From Candidatus Nanoarchaeia archaeon (lineage in GTDB: Archaea; Nanobdellota; Nanobdellia; Tiddalikarchaeales; Tiddalikarchaeaceae), in NCBI GenBank assembly GCA_028704265.1, contig JAQVLH010000034.1, positions 1 to 9,499 on the forward strand: a stretch of 9,499 nt of DNA, read 5' to 3'. Below the pieces are notes generated by a model, which was given only the letters and a program-made list of their open reading frames with translations, searched no databases and was not told the origin of the DNA. The translations under genes were made by a program, and so were the position numbers. Positions 6,031 to 9,499 of this stretch are shown piece after piece; the first letter of the stretch is position 1; each line of letters starts with the position of its first letter.

Positions 6031-8299
6031 TCTTTTTCACCCTATTTTTAAGCCATTCTTCAAATAAAAACAATAAATCCTTACTTTCAGGATAGCCTTG
6101 CTCATTTTTTAATTTTTCAAAAAATTTATGATACGCATCATTTGCAACTACTACAAAATCACTTTCAAGCATTTCAGGTTTTTTATTTTCTTTAGAATAT
6201 TTAACTATTAATTCACAGGCTTTTGACCTTGTTACTATTTCATCCCAAACTAAATCCCATTTTCCAGCCCATTCTCTTACATTTCCTGCAATACTTTTAA
6301 TTACTTCACTTTGCCCTTCAATTAGTGCTCTTTCTGGTTTTAATTTATCTTCTTTTGCATCATAAGTCATTAAACTTAAAAATCCTTTTTCTAAAAAAGG
6401 ATCTTTTTCCCAATGCTTTCTTACTTCAACAATATTAGTAATTCTTCTTATTTCATTCAAGCCATCAGGAGTTTTAATTTTCTGAGCAATCATAATAATA
6501 TCAGTTGCTTTAAAACTCGTTACAGGAACTCCTAAATCATGAACTACCCTATCAAAAACTCCGTAAGCACTATCACCATGAATTGTTCCAGCAACAACAT
6601 TTGCTAAAGCTCCAACTCTCATAGCTTCATATAAAGCTACTGCTTCAGTACTTCTTACTTCTCCAACAAACAATGCACTATCACCAAGCCTCAAAGTTGC
6701 CCTTATTCCTTTTGTTGCATCCATTTCACTGCTTGACCCAGTAAGAGCACTTCCAACTTTAAGACCCATAATATCAAAATTAAGATTTTTCAAATAAGTA
6801 ACAGGCAATTCTAATGTATCCTCAACAGTAATAATTCTAAATTTTCTCATAATAGTAACCATTATTGCTCCTAAGATACTGCTTTTTCCGCTTCCTCTTG
6901 TTCCTGCAACCATCATTGACCTTCCACCATCAATTAAGAACCACAATACTCCTGCAGCTAAAGGAGTAATAGATTTCCAACTTATCAACAATGGCAATGT
7001 AAAAGGCCTTTCCCTGTGCCTTCTAAAAACAAAACTTAATCCTTGAGGAGATAATGGCTCTTGAACAATACTAACTCTTGCTCTAAAATTTGGTGTTTCT
7101 AATTCAGTATCAAGAAGTGGATTAGCATCATCTAAAGGCCTTCCACTCATCATTCTAAATCTTGAAGCCCAACCAAAACTATCTTTAACATTTGGAATAA
7201 TATTAGTTCTTAATTCCCCATAATCTGCATGCTTCAAAATTATAGGCATTGAACCTATAGGTGCATTAACATAAATATCTTCAACCCTTTCATCTTCTAA
7301 TAAAATTTCAATCATGCCAAAACCAACAGTAAGCCTTACTAGCATTCTTGCAATTCTTTCAACATTAGCAAAAGTTATTTTAATATTTCTTGCTTTTGCA
7401 ATCTCTTCAATTAAATCCCTGCTTATTTTAAAAAAAATATTTCTCATCCTAACTGGGTCAGTGAATTCTTCTTTTTTTGGTTTATGTTTTGCTAAAACTT
7501 CTCTAGCTGCAGTTAATAATTCATAATCATCATCACTTAATTCAAACTCAGGAGGGTGAATAAAATATTTTTTTGAAACTTCATCAGGCACATCATAAAT
7601 TACTACTTCCGTTTTGTCAAATTTTCCAATATTATAACTGTCAATTTCTTTAGCTTTTAATGGAGGTTCCATCATAAGCCTGGTAAACATAAAATTCGGC
7701 TTAATTGACGGCTCAAAGAATTCTCTATAAATTTCCCTATCTCCTATTTTATAACCTTCAATTCTATCCCCAATACTTTTAATTAATGTAGTATTTCCTA
7801 ATTCATCTTTAATGGTTTCAAGCTTTGATAATTGCAAATCACTAATTTCTTTAAAATCATCTTTATAATTCTCATTTTTTGCTTTCTCTTCCCTGTAAGC
7901 CCTGATAGTTTTAACATATGTGCCAATTGGGTCTTTTTTAAAATAATTAAGAATTATTTCTTTTATCACACTCATACTGTCAACAATTTGCTTAGCAAGC
8001 AACGGATTGTTTACTAAAGGATATTTTAATATTTCATGCTCTTGCTCAAGTTTTAAAAAACATTGCGCTAATTCATCCAAAAGATTAGTTTGATCAGGAG
8101 GATAAACAAAATTCATATCACTTGAAAGAATTATTGTACTAATTCCGCTAACAGAAATTAAATGATCAATTATTTTTTCCATGCAAGTTTCAGAATCTTC
8201 AATACTAGGATAATTAAGACAACCGATACAATTAACTCTTAATATTTTATCAGAACCTTCTGTTTCAATTTCAAAATTATCACAAGAATTACCAATCAT
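6011..8299 (-). CDS. Archaeal type IV pilus/secretion ATPase, FlaI/GspE/VirB11 superfamily (762 aa)
   Basis: This is the hexameric cytoplasmic motor that powers pilus assembly. The ATPase core is clear. Walker A is GTRGSGKS at 466-473 (K472). The Asp box is ITVEDTLELP at 490-499. The Walker B region is RLGDSALFVGEVRSTEA, with the likely catalytic Glu at 547. The His box is AGTIHGDS at 570-577 (H574). A conserved N-terminal subdomain precedes it (about 290-440, with ERVEDIYVNAP and FRARVSIVQEPLSPQG). The first ~240 residues are an extra domain with C24, C27 and C39 in a CxxC-x11-C arrangement, a possible metal site. At 762 aa it is longer than typical FlaI (about 500-550 aa). No ribosome-binding site precedes the ATG, which fits a leaderless or nearly leaderless transcript from the divergent promoter. 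It leads the minus-strand cluster and overlaps the platform gene by 20 nt. Archaellum versus pilus cannot be settled from this protein alone; the LamG pilin downstream favours a pilus. Confidence 0.93.
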   Translation of the reverse strand: MIGNSCDNFEIETEGSDKILRVNCIGCLNYPSIEDSETCMEKIIDHLISVSGISTIILSSDMNFVYPPDQTNLLDELAQCFLKLEQEHEILKYPLVNNPLLAKQIVDSMSVIKEIILNYFKKDPIGTYVKTIRAYREEKAKNENYKDDFKEISDLQLSKLETIKDELGNTTLIKSIGDRIEGYKIGDREIYREFFEPSIKPNFMFTRLMMEPPLKAKEIDSYNIGKFDKTEVVIYDVPDEVSKKYFIHPPEFELSDDDYELLTAAREVLAKHKPKKEEFTDPVRMRNIFFKISRDLIEEIAKARNIKITFANVERIARMLVRLTVGFGMIEILLEDERVEDIYVNAPIGSMPIILKHADYGELRTNIIPNVKDSFGWASRFRMMSGRPLDDANPLLDTELETPNFRARVSIVQEPLSPQGLSFVFRRHRERPFTLPLLISWKSITPLAAGVLWFLIDGGRSMMVAGTRGSGKSSILGAIMVTIMRKFRIITVEDTLELPVTYLKNLNFDIMGLKVGSALTGSSSEMDATKGIRATLRLGDSALFVGEVRSTEAVALYEAMRVGALANVVAGTIHGDSAYGVFDRVVHDLGVPVTSFKATDIIMIAQKIKTPDGLNEIRRITNIVEVRKHWEKDPFLEKGFLSLMTYDAKEDKLKPERALIEGQSEVIKSIAGNVREWAGKWDLVWDEIVTRSKACELIVKYSKENKKPEMLESDFVVVANDAYHKFFEKLKNEQGYPESKDLLFLFEEWLKNRVKKIGKGII
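6037..6041 (-). promoter_or_regulatory. Ribosome-binding site GGTGA deciding a TTG start
   Basis: On the minus strand AGGGTGA lies six bases before TTG at 6030, inside the end of the ATPase gene. It is the main evidence that the platform protein starts with TTG. Confidence 0.7.
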
Positions 8300-8307
8300 C
8301 CCAAAAC

Positions 8308-8316
8308 TTATATAAT
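8308..8316 (+). promoter_or_regulatory. TATA box for the coiled-coil operon
   Basis: TTATATAAT is centred about 27 nt before the ATG at 8339. That is the spacing expected if transcription begins at the start codon (leaderless mRNA). No ribosome-binding site precedes that ATG, which agrees. The core TTATATAA is palindromic. Confidence 0.6.
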
Positions 8317-8325
8317 ACCCGCTGA

Positions 8326-8335
8326 TTTATAAAAT
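8326..8335 (-). promoter_or_regulatory. TATA box for the pilus-like operon
   Basis: On the minus strand this reads ATTTTATAAA, centred about 31 nt before the ATPase ATG at 8299. It predicts a leader of only a few bases. It lies between the other TATA box and the coiled-coil start, so the two divergent promoters interleave. Confidence 0.55.
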
Positions 8336-8338
8336 ATT

Positions 8339-8770
8339 ATGGCAATGCCGCAAAATACGCAACAAAATCAGCCTCAAAACATTAATACTAAAAACCCTGC
8401 AGCTCAAGCAGCAGCTATTCAAACAAGCCAAGCTAGTGTTTTAATGCTGCAAAGAGTAAATGAAATAAATACTAGAGTAAGATTATGTGAAGAAAGAATA
8501 AATCATGATAGAGAAAGAATTAGGGTTTTTGATGACCAAATATTAAATGACAAAAAAGAAGTAAACAAAGCAATGTCAGATATATCCAGTGAAATAAGCG
8601 ATTTAAGAAAAACTATAAAAAACATTGAAGACACTATTTTTCATATAATAAAAGAGCTGGAATTAACAGCAAAAAAACAAGAAATAAGCATAATTGAAAA
8701 ATATGTATCAATGATGGATCCAACAAGATATGTTACTAAAGAAGAATTTAATGAAAAGATGAAAAAATGA
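8339..8770 (+). CDS. Cytoplasmic coiled-coil protein (143 aa)
   Basis: Residues 1-30 are low-complexity (Gln, Asn, Ala). Residues ~35-120 are a long charged helix with heptad-like spacing (MLQRVNEINTRVRLCEERI, then SDISSEISDLRKTIKNIE). A short C-terminal module follows, ending in YVSMMDPTRYVTKEEFNEKM. There is no signal peptide or membrane helix, so it is cytoplasmic. The start at 8339 is chosen because a TATA box lies about 27 nt upstream, consistent with a leaderless mRNA; ATG at 8345 is an alternative. It overlaps the next gene as ATGA and is divergent from the pilus ATPase. I do not assign a named family. Coiled-coil accessory proteins such as FlaC/D/E work with archaellum motors, and this pair could be an analogue, but that is inferred from context and fold only. 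Confidence 0.85.
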   Translation: MAMPQNTQQNQPQNINTKNPAAQAAAIQTSQASVLMLQRVNEINTRVRLCEERINHDRERIRVFDDQILNDKKEVNKAMSDISSEISDLRKTIKNIEDTIFHIIKELELTAKKQEISIIEKYVSMMDPTRYVTKEEFNEKMKK

Positions 8771-9408
8771 ATGGAGAAATACCTATACAAAAAGTAATTG
8801 ATATGCGAAGCCAAGGCTTAGCTAATGAAAAAATAATAGAATCATTATTATCTGAAAAATATACTTATCAGCAAATAAGAGATGCAATGCAGCAAGCTGA
8901 GATTAAAAAGAATATATCAAACCCTGTAACCGGCTCAGCACCTCAAATTGAAAAAGTTACTGAAATACCAGAACCAGCACCTCAAGTTATGCAAAACTCT
9001 ACACCATCTTTACAACCTCAGCAAGTTAGACCAATGCCAACTTCGCAACAGCAAACTTATCAGCAACCAGTACAAAGAGCTCCTTCAATAAATATTGATG
9101 AAATCCAAAGAATACTTGAAGAAATAATAAGCGAAAAATGGAAAGAAAGCGAACAAGTAATAAGAAGTATGATAGAATGGAAAGCAGTGATTAGCACCAA
9201 AATGAAAGAATTAGAAACAAGAATTTCAGATTTTAATCTAAGAGTTGACACAATGAATAATTCGCTTGGAAAGAAAGCAGAAGAATTTAACCAAACAATG
9301 ACTGATGTTGACACTGAAATAAAAGCTTTAGATAAAGCATTAAATAAATTAATACCAGCATTATCAGATAATATCAGCGAATTAAAAGAAATAGTTACAA
9401 AAAAATAA
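8767..9408 (+). CDS. Helical protein with N-terminal three-helix module, Pro/Gln linker and C-terminal coiled coil (213 aa)
   Basis: There are three parts. Residues ~5-48 form a compact helical module (IQKVIDMRSQGLANEKIIES, then YTYQQIRDAMQQAEIK) whose helix-turn-helix spacing looks like a small UBA-like or binding module. Residues ~49-107 are a disordered Pro/Gln-rich linker. Residues ~108-213 are a coiled coil with hydrophobic heptads (EWKAVISTKMKELETRISDF, then TDVDTEIKALDKALNKLIPA). No membrane segment or signal peptide is seen. Its ATG overlaps the stop of the 143-aa gene (ATGA), and a good ribosome-binding site is lacking, so it is probably translated by coupling. The two proteins are likely partners. 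A link to the divergent pilus-like machine is inferred from position. I assign no family name; a FlaC-like coiled coil is one possibility. Confidence 0.85.
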   Translation: MNGEIPIQKVIDMRSQGLANEKIIESLLSEKYTYQQIRDAMQQAEIKKNISNPVTGSAPQIEKVTEIPEPAPQVMQNSTPSLQPQQVRPMPTSQQQTYQQPVQRAPSINIDEIQRILEEIISEKWKESEQVIRSMIEWKAVISTKMKELETRISDFNLRVDTMNNSLGKKAEEFNQTMTDVDTEIKALDKALNKLIPALSDNISELKEIVTKK

Positions 9409-9412
9409 TTAA

Positions 9413-9423
9413 TTTTCTTTTTT
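9413..9423 (+). terminator. Poly-T terminator after the coiled-coil operon
   Basis: TTTTCTTTTTT begins five bases after the TAA at 9406-9408. T-rich runs just after the stop codon, without a strong stem, are typical archaeal termination signals. Confidence 0.6.
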
Positions 9424-9457
9424 AATAAATTATAAAAATTATCAGCTTCATTCCATT

Positions 9458-9499
9458 TTAGATAAAATCAATTATTTCTTTTGAGTTATCATGAATGCT
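9458..9499 (-). CDS. Possible C-terminal end of a converging gene, partial
   Basis: On the minus strand the frame entering from the right edge reads SIHDNSKEIIDFI and then TAA at 9460-9458. The amino-acid mix is protein-like, and a converging gene would fit the poly-T terminator of the plus-strand operon just before it. Only 13 codons are visible, so chance is not excluded. The alternative is intergenic sequence, or a plus-strand gene starting at ATG 9491. Confidence 0.3.
   Translation of the reverse strand, partial: SIHDNSKEIIDFI

Noticed and set aside
7314..7526. 70-aa hydrophobic plus-strand frame
   Set aside because: It is antisense to conserved ATPase sequence (the ERVEDIYVNAP side), so it is a shadow of that gene.
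1..8299. Archaellum operon
   Set aside because: The ATPase and platform would fit, but no archaellin, FlaG, FlaF or FlaH gene is seen. The surface genes present are a LamG pilin-like protein and cysteine-rich anchored proteins.
9060..9314. 84-aa minus-strand frame with hydrophobic runs
   Set aside because: It is antisense to the coiled-coil region of the 213-aa protein, and the hydrophobic look comes from complementing Lys/Glu codons.
1..9499. CRISPR array, tRNA/rRNA genes, insertion sequences
   Set aside because: I saw no regularly spaced repeats, no tRNA-like cloverleaf with conserved TTC loop, no rRNA motifs, and no transposase or terminal inverted repeats. The window is almost entirely protein-coding.

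Overview
The window looks like part of a low-GC archaeal chromosome (about 30% GC by eye), most likely from a small-genome DPANN lineage of the Woesearchaeota/Pacearchaeota/Nanoarchaeota type. The archaeal evidence is direct. Ribosome-binding sites have the GGTGA(T) form, TATA boxes replace -35/-10 promoters, the secretion ATPase is FlaI/VirB11-like with a GEVRS Walker B, and one surface protein starts with a near match to the archaeal pilin motif QxSxExxxL. The lineage is an inference from base composition, tight gene overlaps and cysteine-rich surface proteins; no rRNA or other marker is present.

From 8299 leftward runs a minus-strand cluster: a 762-aa secretion ATPase, a 680-aa double T2SF platform protein, a 713-aa pilin-like protein carrying a LamG (concanavalin-like) domain, an unlisted 51-aa membrane peptide, and a 461-aa single-pass cysteine-rich protein. 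Consecutive genes overlap by 20, 4, 4 and 11 nt, and most starts have a good ribosome-binding site inside the gene before, so this should be one translationally coupled transcript. After a 104-nt AT-rich gap comes another N-terminally anchored protein (218 to 1), cut by the window edge, with its own strong ribosome-binding site.

From 8339 rightward run two soluble, largely alpha-helical/coiled-coil proteins (143 and 213 aa) that overlap by ATGA and end at a poly-T terminator near 9413-9423. Only 39 nt separate the ATPase start from the coiled-coil start. That gap holds two oppositely oriented TATA boxes, each about 27-32 nt from the start codon it would serve, so both operons are probably leaderless or nearly so and may be co-regulated. 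At the far right, 9458-9499 may hold the last codons of a converging minus-strand gene.

Working model: the ATPase and the platform form the cytoplasmic motor and membrane base of a type IV pilus-like machine. The LamG protein is the likely assembled or displayed adhesin. The 51-aa and cysteine-rich membrane proteins are candidate accessory or surface parts, and the divergent coiled-coil pair are candidate cytoplasmic partners, loosely comparable to archaellum FlaC/D/E. No prepilin peptidase, small major pilin, or archaellum FlaG/F/H gene is seen in this window.
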